The notes below the pieces were generated by a model. It was not told the DNA's origin, ran no database searches, and worked only from the letters and a program-made list of their open reading frames with translations. From positions 1 to 6,573 of the forward strand of contig JAJYKO010000321.1 in the NCBI GenBank assembly GCA_021788565.1: a DNA stretch of 6,573 nucleotides, in the 5' to 3' direction. The stretch is from Chloroflexota bacterium. GTDB lineage: Bacteria > Chloroflexota > UBA6077. A program made the position numbers and the translations under genes. This document shows positions 5,703 to 6,573 of the stretch, in pieces. Each line of letters begins with the position of its first letter. The first letter of the stretch is position 1.

Positions 5703-6573
5703 ATGGCTGTACATAAGGTAGATCTGAGGCTCAGTCGGGACCTCAAGCGATTTGGGGCCTTTGACATCGACGCCTGTTTCAACTGCGGGAACTGCACCGC
5801 CGTCTGCCAGCACTCGGAGGATACAGCCCGCTTCCCGCGGCGGTTGATCCGCTACGGCCAGTTGGGCATGAAGGACAAGCTCGCCGGAGCAAAAGAGGCC
5901 TGGCTCTGCTGGAACTGCCGCGACTGCTCCGACACATGCCCGAGGCAGGCCCGACCCAGCGAGTATCTGGAGGCTGTGCGCCGCTATACCATCGCGGAGA
6001 TGGACCCGACTGGGATTTCCAGGCTGATGTACACCTCCAGCGCGTTCCTGGTAGGGTTCGCGGTCGTGCTGGCAGGCTTGCTGCTGGCGGTCCTGTTGGG
6101 CAACTCGGAGACGCCGCCCGCCGGTCCGCTGGACCTGTTCGGCTTTATCCCCTTCGAGCTGATCCACAACATGGGTATCGTGATCATCGTTGTCATGGGC
6201 CTGGTGGCGGTAGTCAGTACCGTCCGGCTCGTACTTCATCTTTCCAGGACTTTCGGTCCTGTTGGCGAGGAATCCGAGAGTGCCGTTAAGGGAGGCACTG
6301 GCAGCAGGGTCGTATCGGCGATAAGGGACGTTTTGGACGAGATGGTCGGCCAGCAGCGGTTCCGCTCGTGCGAGGTTGACGCGGAGAAGCCGGTGTATCT
6401 CCGCCCCTGGTTCGTCCACTACTGCATCATGTGGGGCTTCATCGGGCTCGCGGTCGCGACGGCCTTCGACTTCCTGTTCAAGACGCCAGGCGTGGTGGTT
6501 CCTCTCTGGTATCCGTCGAGGCTGTTGGGCTCCGTCGCCGGCCTGGCGCTGTTGTATGGCTCGATCATCACCA
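5703..6573 (+). CDS. qmoC: QmoC-like HdrC/membrane cytochrome fusion (3' end outside window)
   Basis: 290 residues are visible, with no stop before the window end. ATG 5703 is chosen over in-frame ATG 5697 because GGGAG (5692-5696) is correctly spaced only for 5703. The N-terminal HdrC-type domain has two [4Fe-4S] motifs, C25/C28/C31/C35 and C69/C72/C75/C79-P. Between them is F-P-R-R-L-I-R-Y-G-Q-L-G (44-55), a segment I associate with QmoC and HdrC-like proteins. Q36 follows the first motif where proline is usual. Then come membrane spans at about 108-132, 157-178 and 237-259, and a fourth beginning near 274. Histidines H155, H179 and H239 lie at the ends of spans and are candidate haem b ligands, as in the NarI/HdrE-like part of QmoC. 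It would anchor the HdrA pair to the membrane and exchange electrons with quinone. The 65-base spacer before it is the longest gap after tusA and is structured. Confidence 0.88.
   Translation, partial: MAVHKVDLRLSRDLKRFGAFDIDACFNCGNCTAVCQHSEDTARFPRRLIRYGQLGMKDKLAGAKEAWLCWNCRDCSDTCPRQARPSEYLEAVRRYTIAEMDPTGISRLMYTSSAFLVGFAVVLAGLLLAVLLGNSETPPAGPLDLFGFIPFELIHNMGIVIIVVMGLVAVVSTVRLVLHLSRTFGPVGEESESAVKGGTGSRVVSAIRDVLDEMVGQQRFRSCEVDAEKPVYLRPWFVHYCIMWGFIGLAVATAFDFLFKTPGVVVPLWYPSRLLGSVAGLALLYGSIIT

Noticed and set aside
1294..6573. sHdr sulfur-oxidation cluster (hdrC1B1A-hyp-hdrC2B2-lbpA)
   Set aside because: No HdrB-type cysteine-rich CCG domain, no lipoate-binding protein and no second HdrC are visible. 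The QmoC-like membrane fusion and MvhD fit Qmo better.
1..6573. CRISPR array, insertion sequence, tRNA or rRNA
   Set aside because: No regular repeats, transposase motifs, terminal inverted repeats or RNA-gene signatures were seen in any spacer.

Overview
The window is one co-directional (+ strand) gene cluster of about 60% GC by eye. It carries bacterial-type Shine-Dalgarno sites and very tight spacing. It codes for two DsrE-family proteins, a TusA sulfur carrier, and a membrane-bound flavin/iron-sulfur complex built from heterodisulfide-reductase (Hdr) parts. The parts most resemble QmoABC, the quinone-interacting oxidoreductase of sulfate reducers and some sulfur oxidisers. The source is most likely an anaerobic or sulfur-metabolising bacterium. 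I cannot assign the phylum from the sequence.

Layout. 1-215: non-coding leader with a weak promoter candidate and a small hairpin. 216-749: DsrE2-type protein. 802-1176: short DsrE-family protein with a C-x-x-C pair. 1177-1293: 117-base gap holding two perfect inverted repeats. 1294-1548: TusA. 1554-1985: free-standing MvhD-family protein with an altered cysteine set. 1987-3342: short HdrA (QmoA-like). 3335-5359: long HdrA (QmoB-like), overlapping the previous gene by 8 bases. 5356-5637: 93-residue winged-helix protein, overlapping by ATGA. 5638-5702: GC-rich hairpin spacer. 5703 to the window end: QmoC-like HdrC/membrane fusion, truncated by the window.

How the genes may work together (inference). 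TusA and DsrE proteins pass protein-bound persulfide or thiosulfonate sulfur. The two HdrA-like flavoproteins, the MvhD-like protein and the QmoC-like subunit would move electrons between a cytoplasmic sulfur or flavin site and the membrane quinone pool. In known sulfate reducers QmoB has an MvhD domain fused at its C-terminus, and qmo usually follows aprBA. Here MvhD is a separate gene in front of the HdrAs, and the neighbours are sulfur carriers. This suggests a Qmo-like module dedicated to carrier-bound sulfur rather than to APS reductase, or serving both. No aprAB, dsrAB, hdrB, lbpA or yedE is visible, though the window shows only part of the locus.

The points most worth a second look are the carrier-Qmo linkage, the split and cysteine-altered MvhD, the complementary loss and retention of Fe-S motifs between the two HdrAs, the co-translated winged-helix protein, and the structured spacers before tusA and qmoC.
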